Part shown: one piece after another, positions 16,055-25,239 of the stretch
Layout of the letters: each line of letters opens with the position of its first letter
How positions within the stretch are numbered: position 1 is the first letter of the stretch
NCBI RefSeq assembly: GCF_002843605.1
Contig: NZ_CP025263.1
Coordinates: 1,680,501 to 1,744,500, forward strand
DNA from: Pseudomonas sp. S09G 359
Lineage (GTDB): Bacteria > Pseudomonadota > Gammaproteobacteria > Pseudomonadales > Pseudomonadaceae
DNA: 64,000 nt
Direction: 5' to 3'
Notes under the pieces: generated by a model
The model's input: only the letters and a program-made list of their open reading frames with translations
The model's database searches: none
What the model was told of the DNA's origin: nothing
Program-made: the position numbers and the translations under genes

Positions 16055-17242
16055 TCAGCGAATATGCCGTGCGTAATGCGCTGGGTTGAAGCGTGTGAGG
16101 ATCAGCAGCATCACCACGACTACGGCGGTCAGTGACCACCAGGCCCATTCGAAGCTGCCAAGCCTGTCACGGATCATCCCCGCGATAAGTGGCGACAGGC
16201 CAGCGATCAGGTAGCCGATGCCTTGCACGAAGGCGGTCAGGCCACCGGCACGGCGAGGGTTGTCCAGGTGGTCGAGGGACAGGATCAGGCTCATGGGGAA
16301 CAGCCCGCCGATACCCAGGCCGAGCAGGCACGGCCATAGCAAACTCAGGTGTTGCGGTAAAAGAATCAGGCCGCAGAACCCGAGAATGATCAGCACCAGC
16401 AGCACTGCGACCACACCGCGTTTATCCCGGCGACGGTTGGCGATGGCCGGGGTGACCAGGCCGGACACCACTTCCATTGCGGTCAGGAATCCCAGCAGCA
16501 AACCGGCGTTCTGTTCGCTCCAGCCTTGCTCCACATAATACGGCGCCAGCCACGCCAGCACGCAGGTGTAGGACGCGGTGCCAAGGCCAAAAAAGATCGC
16601 CAGCAACCAGGCGCGACGATTGCCGAAAAACCCCTCGTGCGCGCCGCCACCCGCATTCGGCAAGGGTGGCAGCACCGCGCGTTGGGCGTACCAGAACACC
16701 AGGGCCAGCAACGCGAGCGCGGCCCAGATCGCCAGGCCGATGCGCCAACTGCTGGTGTGTACCTGCACGAACGGCGAAAAGGACGCGGCCAACGCCGCGC
16801 CGCCCATGATGGCCGTGACGTACAGCCCCATGAACAGCGAAACGTTGTCGCTGAAGCGCGATTTGATCAGCGCCGGCATCAACGCCTGGATCATCGCAAT
16901 CCCCACGCCGGCCGCGATGGCGCTGACAATCAATTCCAGCGCCGAATCCAGAAACAACCGCGACAGCGTGGCCACGCCAATCACCAGCAACGACACCACA
17001 ATGCTGCGGTGCTCGCCAACACGCTTGGACAGGCCCATGCCGAAAAACATCGCCAAGCCCATGGCCATTACCGGCAGCATGGTCAGCAACGCCGCGCTGC
17101 TGAAACTCAACGGCACGTCGGCGCGGATCGACGACAGCAGCGGCCCCACGGCGGCCATCGACGGACGCAGGTTAAGCGCGACGAGTACCACGCTGATCAT
17201 CAGCCAGAGGGCGGTGGTGGGTTTTGCGTGAACGGTTTCCAT
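16055..17242 (-). CDS. MFS transporter, CynX/NimT family
   Basis: A 395-residue inner-membrane transporter of the CynX (cyanate) / NimT (nitroimidazole) branch. The first helix reads WLMISVVLVALNLRPSMAAVGPLLSSIR. A later part contains EVVSGLVTPAIANRRRDKRG, and the segment near the C-terminus is FPMSLILSLDHLDNPRRAGGLTAFVQGIGYLIAG. Most members are exporters of small or toxic compounds. The Met at 17242 (METVHAKP) with AAGG upstream is preferred over the frame start at 17263. No cynS or cyanase gene is nearby. Confidence 0.88.
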   Translation of the reverse strand: METVHAKPTTALWLMISVVLVALNLRPSMAAVGPLLSSIRADVPLSFSSAALLTMLPVMAMGLAMFFGMGLSKRVGEHRSIVVSLLVIGVATLSRLFLDSALELIVSAIAAGVGIAMIQALMPALIKSRFSDNVSLFMGLYVTAIMGGAALAASFSPFVQVHTSSWRIGLAIWAALALLALVFWYAQRAVLPPLPNAGGGAHEGFFGNRRAWLLAIFFGLGTASYTCVLAWLAPYYVEQGWSEQNAGLLLGFLTAMEVVSGLVTPAIANRRRDKRGVVAVLLVLIILGFCGLILLPQHLSLLWPCLLGLGIGGLFPMSLILSLDHLDNPRRAGGLTAFVQGIGYLIAGLSPLIAGMIRDRLGSFEWAWWSLTAVVVVMLLILTRFNPAHYARHIR

Positions 17243-17320
17243 GGGCAAGCCTTGAATGAACAAGGGCGAATCAGGCCATGGGCGGGGGAGAGGGGCAAAT
17301 CAGAAAGTCGCAGGGGGTAT

Positions 17321-18222
17321 CTAAAAAATACAGATCACTGCCAGCGGGCGTGTGTGGCTAAGAGGCTTTTTGTGGCGAGCGGGCTTGCCCGCGTTGGGCT
17401 GCGAAGCAGCCCTAAAAACCATACGAAGAGGAATGTCTGATGCACCGTATTCCTCTGCACTGGGGCCGCTTCGCGTCCCAACGCGGGCAAGCCCGCTCGC
17501 CACGAAAAACTGGCTGTGACAAAAAAACCAGTTGCCACACAAGCTAAAAAATACAGATCACTGCCAGCGGACGTGTGTGGCTAAGAGGCTTTTTGTGGCG
17601 AGCGGGCTTGCCCGCGTTGGGCTGCGAAGCAGCCCTAAAAACCATACGAAGAGGAATGACTGATGCACCGTATTCCTCTGCACTGGGGCCGCTTCGCGCC
17701 CCAGCGCGGGCAAGCCCGCTCGCCACGAAAAACTGGCTGAAAAAAAACCAGTTGCCACACAAGCTAAAAAATACAGATCACTGCCAGCGGGCGTGTGTGG
17801 CTAAGAGGCTTTTTGTGGCGAGCGGGCTTGCCCGCGTTGGGCTGCGAAGCAGCCCTAAAAACCATACGAAGAGGAATGACTGATGCACCGTGTTCCTCTG
17901 CACTGGGGCCGCTTCGCGCCCCAACGCGGGCAAGCCCGCTCGCCACGAAAAACTGGCTGTGACAAAAAAACCAGTTGCCACACAAGCTAAAAAATACAGA
18001 TCACTGCCAGCGGGCGTGTGTGGCTAAGAGGCTTTTTGTGGCGAGCGGGCTTGCCCGCGTTGGGCTGCGAAGCAGCCCTAAAAACCATACGAAGAGGAAT
18101 GACTGATGCACCGTGTTCCTCTGCACTGGGGCCGCTTCGCGCCCCAGCGCGGGCAAGCCCGCTCGCCACGAAAAACTGGCTGCCACAAAAAACCAGTTGC
18201 CACAAAAAACCAGTTGCCACAC
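17321..18222. repeat. Four-unit tandem array of a REP-centred palindromic element
   Basis: Four near-identical units begin with CTAAAAAATACAGATCACTG at 17321, 17544, 17764 and 17987 (periods 223, 220 and 223). Each contains inverted REP arms (TGTGGCGAGCGGGCTTGC..., ...GCAAGCCCGCTCGCCAC) and a second inner pair around GGGCTGCGAAGCAGCCC and GGGCCGCTTCGCGCCCC. Sequence between the arms (ACCATACGAAGAGGAATG) is kept in all four. Single-base differences mark each copy, such as GTATTCC against GTGTTCC and a 3-base deletion in unit 2. The last unit ends in a degenerate short repeat of CAGTTGCCACAAAAAAC. No gene is supported here. Confidence 0.95.
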
Positions 18223-18249
18223 AAGCCCAGTTGCGACAAAACGAGGTGA

Positions 18250-19692
18250 TCAGTTTGCCCGGATCACATGCTTGATCTCCTGAAACGCCGCCAGCCCCCA
18301 CGGGCCCAGCTCACGGCCGAGGCTGCTTTGCTTGTAACCGCCCCACGCCGTCTGTGGGAAGATCACCTGCGGTGCGTTGATCCACACCAGGCCAGCTTGC
18401 AACGCGTTGGCTACGCGCTCGGCAGTTTCGGTATCGGCGCTGACCACGCTCGCCACCAGGCCGAAATCGCTGTCGTTGGCCAGGGCGATGGCCTCGGCCT
18501 CTGTGGCAAAGCGTCGTACACACAGCACCGGGCCGAAGATTTCTTCGTTCCACAATGCGCTGTCCAACGGCACATCGGTGAACACGGTGGGGCGGATGAA
18601 ATAGCCCTGTGCCAGGTCTGCCGGGCGCTCACCGCCACACAGCAACCGCGCGCCATCCTGCACACCACGCTGGATATGCCCGAGCACCCGTTGATACTGC
18701 GCACGGTTGATCAGCGCGCCCATTTCCACGTCTTCGGCGAACGGGTCCGCCACGCGAATTCCTTCAGCCCGCGCCTGCAAACGCTGTAGGAATTCAGTCG
18801 CGAGGCTGTCAGCCACCAGCACACGGCTGGTGGCTGAACAGATTTGCCCAGCGTTGAAAAAGCCCCCGCCACACGCCAGCTCTACCGCCAGGTCGAGGTC
18901 GGCATCCGCCAGCACCAGCAGCGAAGATTTACCGCCCAACTCCAGGCTCACGCCCTTGATGGTTTCGGCGGCGCGTTGCATCACCTGCACCCCCACGGCG
19001 TTGCTGCCGGTGAAGGAAATCTTGGCCACACGCGGGTCTGCGGCCAGCGGTGCACCCACCGCCAACCCGGTGCCGCAGACCAGATTGAACACGCCGGCCG
19101 GGAAGCCCGCGTCGGCAATGATTTGCGCCAATTGCAGCTCCGCCAAGGGCGTGACTTCCGACGGTTTCAGCACCACGCAGCAACCGGCGGCGAGGGCCGG
19201 GGCGAGTTTCCACGCGGTGGTTACCATCGGGAAATTCCACGGCACGATCAGACCCACCACGCCGCACGGCTCGCGGCGCAGGCGTGCGCTGAACTCCTCG
19301 CTGGGCAGCGCGACCGGGCTGTCCTGCCCGGCGTCCATGCCTTCGGCGACGGCGGCGTAGTATTCGAAGGTGGCGATCACGTCGTCGACATCGATGCCCG
19401 CTTCAAACAGCGGCTTGCCGTTGTTGCTCGACTGCACGTGCATCAACTGTTCGCGCTGTTCACTCACACCCTGGGCGACCTTGCGCAACAGCGCGCCGCG
19501 ATCACGCCCGGTGCTTTTGGACCAGTCGGCAAAGGCTGCACTGGCCGCGTCGACTGCCTGGGTCACGGCGCCGGCATCACCGACGCTGACCTCGGCCAAG
19601 GCTTGCTCGGTGGCCGGGTTGATGACCTCCAGCACCGCATGGCCGGCACGCCATGCGCCATTGATATACACACCGTTCAACACTGCGTTCAT
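18250..19692 (-). CDS. Aldehyde dehydrogenase (NAD(P)+), possibly for 4-guanidinobutanal
   Basis: A 480-residue aldehyde dehydrogenase. Visible active-site parts are PWNFP with Asn153, LKPSEVTP, FTGSNAVG, the general base Glu251 in LELGGKS and the nucleophile Cys285 in GQICSATSR; the C-terminal NEEIFGPVL is also present. The start overlaps the stop of the ThDP decarboxylase gene by 4 nt (ATGA). The natural reading is that it oxidises the aldehyde made by that enzyme. If the decarboxylase is AruI-like, the substrate is 4-guanidinobutanal. That pairing is inferred. Confidence 0.93.
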   Translation of the reverse strand: MNAVLNGVYINGAWRAGHAVLEVINPATEQALAEVSVGDAGAVTQAVDAASAAFADWSKSTGRDRGALLRKVAQGVSEQREQLMHVQSSNNGKPLFEAGIDVDDVIATFEYYAAVAEGMDAGQDSPVALPSEEFSARLRREPCGVVGLIVPWNFPMVTTAWKLAPALAAGCCVVLKPSEVTPLAELQLAQIIADAGFPAGVFNLVCGTGLAVGAPLAADPRVAKISFTGSNAVGVQVMQRAAETIKGVSLELGGKSSLLVLADADLDLAVELACGGGFFNAGQICSATSRVLVADSLATEFLQRLQARAEGIRVADPFAEDVEMGALINRAQYQRVLGHIQRGVQDGARLLCGGERPADLAQGYFIRPTVFTDVPLDSALWNEEIFGPVLCVRRFATEAEAIALANDSDFGLVASVVSADTETAERVANALQAGLVWINAPQVIFPQTAWGGYKQSSLGRELGPWGLAAFQEIKHVIRAN

Positions 19693-21314
19693 ACCGCCAC
19701 CTCTTGCATCCAGAGCCCTTGGTCAATTTCAATCAGCGTCGGTCCCTGGCGATCAGCGGCGCTGCGCAAGGCAATGCGTAACTGCGCAACGCTGTGGACG
19801 CTTTCGGCAGCAGCTCCGAGGGCCTTGGCCACCCCGATAAAGTCCGGCGTGTAGATGTCCACGCCCACCGGTTCGATGGCGCGGTTGAGCATGTATTTCT
19901 TGATCTCTTCATAGCCCTGGTTATTCCACAGCAGCACGATGATCGGCGTGCGCGCCTCCACCGCGCTGGCCAGTTCCGGCAAGGTGAATTGCAACCCGCC
20001 ATCGCCGATCAGGCACACCACCGGTTGCCCATCGCCACGCCCCAGCCAGGCGCCGATGGCGGCGGGCAGGGCGTAGCCCAAGGTGCCGTAGCCGGTGGAA
20101 GAGTTGAACCAGCGGCGCGGGTGGTCGAGGTTCAGGGTCAGGTTGCCGCTGTACACCGGCTGGGTCGAGTCACCCACCAGCACGGCGCCGGGCAGTTGCT
20201 CCAAAATGGTGTTGAGGAACAGCGTTTGCGCGCGGGTGGCGGCGTCCCAGGTGGGCGCCAGGTCCGCCCACAGACGCGCGACACGCTGGGCTCCCCATTG
20301 CGCATCGCGGGTGGCCAAGGGCGTGCTGCTCAACTCGGCCAGCAAGGCCTCGGCGGCAATCTGCGCGTCAGCCACCAGCGCGACCTGCGGCGGGTAGTTA
20401 CGCACGGTCTGGTCCGCGTCGATATCGATGCGCAGCAATGCGCCGGGGATTTCAAAGCCGCCGGCGAAGGTGACGTCGTAGTCGGTTTCTGCCAGCTCGG
20501 TGCCGATCGCCAGCACCACGTCGGCTTCGGCCACCAGCGCGCGTGTGGCCAGCAGCGTTTGGGTCGAGCCGATCAGCAGCGGGTGATCACCAGGCAGCAT
20601 GCCCTTGGCGTTGATGGTCAGGGCCACCGGGGCGCCAAGGGTTTCGGCCAGGCGGGTCAGCGCGGGGGCGGCATCAATGGCGCCGCCACCGGCCAGGATC
20701 AGCGGGCGCTTGGCGGCTGCCAGCAACTGGCTCATCTGCTTCACCGCAGACGGCGCGGCACCGGCGCGGGCCACGCTGACCGGCTCACTGCCGAGCAGTG
20801 CGTCGGCGTTTTCCACCAGCACATCCAACGGGATCTCAATATGCACCGGGCGCGGTCGGCCGGCCTGGAACAGCGCAAATGCACGCGCCAGCACGCCCGG
20901 CAACTCCGCCGCCGACATCAGGGTATGGGAGAACGCCGCCACCCCGGCCATCATCGCGCCCTGGTTCGGCAGCTCATGCAGCTTGCCGCGCCCGCCGCCC
21001 AACTGGCTGCGCGATTGCACGCTGGAAATCACCAGCATCGGGATCGAGTCGGCGTAGGCCTGGCCCATGGCCGTGGTGATATTGGTCATGCCGGGGCCGG
21101 TGATGATGAAGCACACGCCCGGTTTGCCGCTGGTGCGCGCGTAACCGTCGGCCATAAAGCCGGCGCCCTGTTCGTGGCGCGGGGTGACGTGGCGGATGCT
21201 GGACCGGGCCAGGCCGCGATACAGCTCCACGGTGTGCACGCCGGGGATGCCGAACACCTGGTCCACGCCGTAGCTTTCCAGGAGGTTGACCAATACTTCG
21301 CCGCAGGTCGCCAT
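19689..21314 (-). CDS. ThDP-dependent 2-oxoacid decarboxylase, AruI-like (5-guanidino-2-oxopentanoate)
   Basis: A 541-residue three-domain thiamine-diphosphate enzyme. The PYR domain has the activating Glu48 in PRHEQGAGFMADGYAR. The central domain spans about residues 185-330. The PP domain has the ThDP motif from IGDGGLQF to WNNQGY. The overall pattern resembles Pseudomonas proteins assigned as 5-guanidino-2-oxopentanoate decarboxylase in arginine transamination. It is shorter than acetolactate synthase and no small subunit is nearby. No aruH transaminase is adjacent, so the substrate stays provisional. Confidence 0.85.
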   Translation of the reverse strand: MATCGEVLVNLLESYGVDQVFGIPGVHTVELYRGLARSSIRHVTPRHEQGAGFMADGYARTSGKPGVCFIITGPGMTNITTAMGQAYADSIPMLVISSVQSRSQLGGGRGKLHELPNQGAMMAGVAAFSHTLMSAAELPGVLARAFALFQAGRPRPVHIEIPLDVLVENADALLGSEPVSVARAGAAPSAVKQMSQLLAAAKRPLILAGGGAIDAAPALTRLAETLGAPVALTINAKGMLPGDHPLLIGSTQTLLATRALVAEADVVLAIGTELAETDYDVTFAGGFEIPGALLRIDIDADQTVRNYPPQVALVADAQIAAEALLAELSSTPLATRDAQWGAQRVARLWADLAPTWDAATRAQTLFLNTILEQLPGAVLVGDSTQPVYSGNLTLNLDHPRRWFNSSTGYGTLGYALPAAIGAWLGRGDGQPVVCLIGDGGLQFTLPELASAVEARTPIIVLLWNNQGYEEIKKYMLNRAIEPVGVDIYTPDFIGVAKALGAAAESVHSVAQLRIALRSAADRQGPTLIEIDQGLWMQEVAV

Positions 21315-21411
21315 ACATGTCGCTCTTGTTATTGATTCGAGGCGCTATTGGAGCGGCTGGCCGGTAGCGGCAACAATCGATAAAAAGTCATACTAGCCAT
21401 GTCTTCACGTC

Positions 21412-22299
21412 ATGGCTCATGCCCGTATGAAACGCCTTCCGCCACTGCCTGCGCTGCACACCTTTTGGGTCACGGCCCAGTGCTGCAACTTCACCCGTGC
21501 CGCCGAGCAACTGCACATCACCCAGGGCGCCGTGAGCCGTCAGATCGCCGGGTTGGAAAGCCATCTGGGCTACGCCTTGTTCCAGCGCCAGGCGCGGGGC
21601 TTGAGCCTGACCGAAGAAGGCCGCGAATGGTCGCTGCGCACGCAGCAGGTATTCGGCCTGATCGTCGACGCGGTAGAGCAGATCGGCGGCCGCCGCGAAA
21701 CCCTGCAACTCAAGGCCTCCACCTGCGTGATGCGCTGGCTGCTGCCGCGCCTGATGGAGTGGCAACGCGAGCGGCCGGACGTGCCGGTGGAACTCACCAC
21801 CACCGTGGCCTACACCGTGGATTTTCGCCGCGAGCCGTTCGACGCGGCGGTGATCTACGCGCCTATCGCTGAGCAGTCGGCCGAGGCCCGGCATCTGTTT
21901 GATGAGCAACTCACGCCGGTCTGTGCGCCAGGCCTGCTTGGGCGTTTGCGCACACCGTCGGATTTGCAGCAACAGGTGCTGCTGCACCCCACGCGGGATG
22001 AGCGGGATTGGGCGTTGTGGCTGAAGGCGGCTAATGCGCGGCTGAGCAATATGGCCCAGGGGCATCATTTTGAAACGCTGGATTTGGCCATGACCGTGGC
22101 GTCGCAAGGTTCCGGTGTGGCGATTGGGGATAGTGCACTGATCGGCGAGGATTTGCAGGCGGGGCGGTTGGCTACGCCGTTTGAACTAAGGGTGCCGACG
22201 GGGATGGGCTATTACCTGGTGTACCCGCCGGGTACCGAGCCTTCGCCAGGGCTGGAGGCCCTGATGAACTGGCTCGTCAGCCAGGCGCAACAGCCCTGA
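21412..22299 (+). CDS. LysR-family regulator (GcvA-like)
   Basis: A 295-residue LysR protein of the GcvA/AmpR subgroup. Residues 9-50 (LPALHTFWVTAQCCNFTRAAEQLHITQGAVSRQIAGLE) form the HTH, and the effector domain starts near residue 95 (LQLKASTCVMRWLLPRL). It is divergent from the decarboxylase/aldehyde dehydrogenase pair with a 97-bp shared promoter region, the classical arrangement for a LysR activator of its neighbour. A second in-frame Met at 21427 is an alternative start; neither has a clear ribosome site. Confidence 0.92.
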   Translation: MAHARMKRLPPLPALHTFWVTAQCCNFTRAAEQLHITQGAVSRQIAGLESHLGYALFQRQARGLSLTEEGREWSLRTQQVFGLIVDAVEQIGGRRETLQLKASTCVMRWLLPRLMEWQRERPDVPVELTTTVAYTVDFRREPFDAAVIYAPIAEQSAEARHLFDEQLTPVCAPGLLGRLRTPSDLQQQVLLHPTRDERDWALWLKAANARLSNMAQGHHFETLDLAMTVASQGSGVAIGDSALIGEDLQAGRLATPFELRVPTGMGYYLVYPPGTEPSPGLEALMNWLVSQAQQP

Positions 22300-22310
22300 C
22301 ACCGAAGATC

Positions 22311-22424
22311 AAAATGTGGGAGGGGGCTTGCCCCCGATGGCTGTGGGTCAGTCAAAGATGCTCCAACTGAACCACCGCCATCGGGGGCAAGTCGAATCGT
22401 CGCACCGCCCCTCCCACATTTTTG
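22311..22424. repeat. REP pair
   Basis: Inverted arms AAAATGTGGGAGGGGGCTTGCCCCCGATGGC and the matching GCCATCGGGGGCAAG...CCCCTCCCACATTTTT face each other. The right arm carries an insertion (TCGAATCGTCGCACC) that breaks the stem, so this copy is degenerating. Confidence 0.85.
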
Positions 22425-22435
22425 ACCGCGTTGGG

Positions 22436-23050
22436 TCAGTAACCCACGGTGAAGCGTTGGCGGGAATGCTTCGGCGTTTCGACTTCATCGATCAGGGCGA
22501 TGGCATAGTCGGCAAAACTGATCCAGCTCCGACCTTTGCTGCTGATCAACAAATGGTCGTGGCCCAAACGGAAATCTTCAGTACGTGCTTCTTCAACGAA
22601 CTCCGCTGATGGCGAAAGAAAGGACCAATCCAAGTCTTTTTCCTGGCGCAATTTTTCGAGAAACTCACTGCCGGCGCTGGCTTCTTTGCGGTATTCCTCA
22701 GGGAAACCGGCACTGTCGATGACTCTTTCTCCGGTGGGCAATAAGAGCGAACCCGCGCCGCCCACCACCAGCAAGCGCTTCACCCCGGCATTTTTCACCG
22801 GGCCAATAATTGCCTCGGCGGGCACCGTGGCAAAGTGCGCCGCACTGATCACCACATCACTGCCACTGATGGCCTGTTGCAGCGCGTCAGCATCCAGCGC
22901 ATCGACCTGTTTAACCGTCACACCCGGCTTCACATCAATCGATTCAATATTGCGCGCGATAGCCACAACGCTATGCCCACGACGCAACGCTTCTTCCAGC
23001 AGTTGGCTACCCGCGCGGCCGGTGGCACCAATAATTGCGAGCTTGCTCAT
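22436..23050 (-). CDS. NAD(P)-binding NmrA/SDR-type protein
   Basis: A 204-residue Rossmann-fold protein of the atypical SDR (NmrA/YwnB-like) group. The N-terminus MSKLAIIGATGRAGSQLLEEALRRGH has the GATGRAGS dinucleotide motif; SDVVISAAH and VKRLLVVGGAGSLLL follow. There is no YxxxK catalytic pair, so it may be a reductase of a quinone-like ligand or a redox-sensing protein. The start at 23050 has GGAG 6 nt upstream. It ends close to the REP pair and is 33 nt downstream of the metallo-beta-lactamase-fold gene, possibly in one unit. Confidence 0.88.
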   Translation of the reverse strand: MSKLAIIGATGRAGSQLLEEALRRGHSVVAIARNIESIDVKPGVTVKQVDALDADALQQAISGSDVVISAAHFATVPAEAIIGPVKNAGVKRLLVVGGAGSLLLPTGERVIDSAGFPEEYRKEASAGSEFLEKLRQEKDLDWSFLSPSAEFVEEARTEDFRLGHDHLLISSKGRSWISFADYAIALIDEVETPKHSRQRFTVGY

Positions 23051-23083
23051 GATCTTCTCCAGTTCGTCAGGGTTTAAAACCAT

Positions 23084-23950
23084 TCACCACTTCATTTCGC
23101 CCTTGGCGACTTTGGCACTCAGTTCCAGCGAGCTTTCGTCGGCGAGTGTGGGGTAACGCTTTTTCATCGCCGCGATCAGCTCAGCGGAGTTCTTGGCCTT
23201 GTGGGCTTCATCGTCGAAGGCCTGGATGTAATCGGAGGTAAACACCACGGATTCAAGGGTCGGCGTGCCCAGGTAGTGGCCCGGCACCACCGTGCGCGGC
23301 TTCAGGTTCTCGATGCGTTGCAGGGTGGCCAGCCAATCCTTGTGGGATTTGGCGGTTTGGGTGTCGGCCATCCACAGGTGAATGTTTTCCGAGACCACCA
23401 CACCCCCGACCACTGCCTTGATCGACGGGATCCACACAAAGCTGCGATCCGGCTGTGGGCCGTCCAGGCCGATCACCTCAAGTTGCTGGCCTTCCAGGCT
23501 CAGGCTGGCGCCTTGCAGTACCTGCGGCACGATGGTTTTAGCGGGTTTGTCGGCGCCCATTTTGGGGCCCCAGAACGCGAGCTTGGCGGCCACGGTGGCG
23601 TTGATATGGTCGACCACCGGTTGGGGCGCCAGCACCTTGGCGTCGGGGAAAGCGGCGGTCAGGGTGTCGAGGCCGAAGTAGTAGTCCGGGTCGCCATGGC
23701 TGATGTAGATGGTGGTCAGGTGCTTGCCGCTGGCGCGGATCTTCTGCACCAACTGTTCGGCCTGGCCCTTGCCGAATTGGGCGTCTACCAGGATCGCGTC
23801 CTTGGCGCCGCTGACCAGCACCGAGCTGACCGGGAAGATGGCTGCTTCGCCTGGGTTGTACACGTCGAGGGTCAGCTCGGCCGCGGCGGCATGGGCGGCA
23901 AAAGCCAGGGCGGCGGTGGCCAGGGTCAGGCGCTTGAGGGTCGAGAGCAT
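23084..23950 (-). CDS. Periplasmic metallo-beta-lactamase-fold hydrolase
   Basis: A 288-residue protein with a Sec signal peptide (MLSTLKRLTLATAALAFAAHAAAA) and an MBL fold. The metal site appears as YISHGDPDYYFG: the usual HxHxDH is altered to SHGDPDY, as in the SoxH/quinoprotein-linked MBL branch. The second-site His lies in VVPGHYLGT. The frame extends to 24001, but the signal peptide fixes the start at 23950. It is divergent from a LysR gene across about 106 bp with an AAACAA...TTGTTT repeat. The substrate is unknown. Confidence 0.88.
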   Translation of the reverse strand: MLSTLKRLTLATAALAFAAHAAAAELTLDVYNPGEAAIFPVSSVLVSGAKDAILVDAQFGKGQAEQLVQKIRASGKHLTTIYISHGDPDYYFGLDTLTAAFPDAKVLAPQPVVDHINATVAAKLAFWGPKMGADKPAKTIVPQVLQGASLSLEGQQLEVIGLDGPQPDRSFVWIPSIKAVVGGVVVSENIHLWMADTQTAKSHKDWLATLQRIENLKPRTVVPGHYLGTPTLESVVFTSDYIQAFDDEAHKAKNSAELIAAMKKRYPTLADESSLELSAKVAKGEMKW

Positions 23951-24056
23951 CGGGGCAGTTCCAGCAGTGGTTGAAGGATGCACAGAGCTTAGTTGCACCA
24001 AACAAGACTAAAAATGCGATGCTGGAACATAGTTTGTTTCTAAAATCGGGCAAATC

Positions 24057-24962
24057 ATGGACCGTCTTCAAGCAATGCGCGTGTTTGTCACGGTGGTGGA
24101 CCTGGGCAGCCAGTCTGCCGCTGCCGACCATTTGGACCTGTCGCGCCCGGTGGTGTCGCGCTACCTGGCCGAGCTGGAAGACTGGGTGGGCGCGCGTTTG
24201 CTGCACCGCACCACGCGCAAGCTCAGCCTTACCGCGGCGGGCGGTGAAACCCTGCCGCGCTGTCGGCAACTGTTGGAGTTGTGCGGCGACATGCAGGCCG
24301 CCGTCAGCGAGCCGGATGACGCGCCCCGTGGGCTGCTGCGCCTGAGTGTCAGCACCTCGTTCGGCCAGGCGCAATTGGCCGAGGCCATCGCCGAGTATGT
24401 CAGGCGCTATCCGTTGGTCACGGTCGACATGCAGATGCTCGACCGCACGGTGAACCTGGTGGATGAACGCATCGACCTGGCCATCCGCACCAGCAATGAC
24501 CTGGACCCCAACCTGATCGCCCGGCGCCTGACCGTCTGTCGCTCAGTGGTGTGTGCCACGCCGGCGTATCTGCTGGCGCACCCGGCCCCGCAGAAAGTCG
24601 AAGACCTGGCCCGACACAACTGCCTGACCCATTCCTACTTCGGCAAAAGCCTGTGGCATTTCGAAGAGAAGGGCGATCACGTGTCAGTGCCGGTGCACGG
24701 CAATATCACCGCCAACGAGGCCAGCACCTTGCTGCGCGTGACATTGGCCGGGGCCGGGGTGGCGATGCTGCCCAGTTACCAGGCCGGCGACTACATCCGC
24801 AGCGGCCAGCTGGTGCGCCTGCTGCCCGCTGCAGAACCCCGTCAGATGAACATCTACGCGGTCTACGCTTCGCGCAAGCACATGCCGTCGGCGCTGCGCA
24901 GCCTGCTGGATTTCCTGGTGCTGAGGTTTCCGGAAGAGCCCGTGTGGGACATCGATCTGTAA
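24057..24962 (+). CDS. LysR-family regulator
   Basis: A 301-residue LysR regulator of the DmlR/AaeR-like group. It starts MDRLQAMRVFVTVVDLGSQSAAADHLDLSRPVVSRYLAELE, with RTTRKLSLTAAG after the HTH. The effector domain ends FLVLRFPEEPVWD. It is divergent from the periplasmic MBL-fold hydrolase gene and most likely regulates it, together with the NmrA-like gene behind it. Confidence 0.93.
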   Translation: MDRLQAMRVFVTVVDLGSQSAAADHLDLSRPVVSRYLAELEDWVGARLLHRTTRKLSLTAAGGETLPRCRQLLELCGDMQAAVSEPDDAPRGLLRLSVSTSFGQAQLAEAIAEYVRRYPLVTVDMQMLDRTVNLVDERIDLAIRTSNDLDPNLIARRLTVCRSVVCATPAYLLAHPAPQKVEDLARHNCLTHSYFGKSLWHFEEKGDHVSVPVHGNITANEASTLLRVTLAGAGVAMLPSYQAGDYIRSGQLVRLLPAAEPRQMNIYAVYASRKHMPSALRSLLDFLVLRFPEEPVWDIDL

Positions 24963-25062
24963 GGCGACATAAACCGGTTGAATGTCGTCCAATAATGGCA
25001 ACTCGCCCTGGCTGGCCTATGCTTTAAACAGTAGCGTACAGATCCGCTCAGAGGTCTTTGCC

Positions 25063-25239
25063 ATGGGCATCAAAACCAGAAAATACCTGATGATTTTCAC
25101 CCTTTGCGCCTTGGCGAGTGCGCTGTATGGCACCGCCGCCTACCGCGTGGAGCAGACCCGTATGCAGCCGACCTTTGCGATCAGCTGCCATCAGGACCAA
25201 TGCGTTCCCCATACCGGCAGTTTCAGTGCGCTCAGGTAG
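25063..25239 (+). CDS. Small membrane-anchored hypothetical protein
   Basis: A 58-residue protein. Residues 8-24 form one membrane segment or signal anchor (YLMIFTLCALASALYGTAA), followed by a short periplasmic tail with two cysteines (SCHQDQCVP) that could form a disulfide. The start is set at 25063 by GAGG 8 nt upstream; the frame is open from 24982. It overlaps the end of pobR by 8 bp in convergent orientation. I do not recognise a family. Confidence 0.65.
   Translation: MGIKTRKYLMIFTLCALASALYGTAAYRVEQTRMQPTFAISCHQDQCVPHTGSFSALR

Noticed and set aside
16055..17242. Cyanate detoxification operon suggested by the CynX-like transporter
   Set aside because: No cyanase or carbonic anhydrase gene is nearby, and the NimT/CynX family covers many other substrates.
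17321..18222. Possible CRISPR array
   Set aside because: Repeats are about 220 bases and contiguous, with palindromic REP cores and no unique spacers. No cas genes are in the window.
17321..18301. Four similar open frames of about 73 codons on the minus strand, plus plus-strand frames, within the tandem array
   Set aside because: They exist because the repeat unit lacks stops in that frame. They have no ribosome sites or family features, and copies fuse across unit borders.
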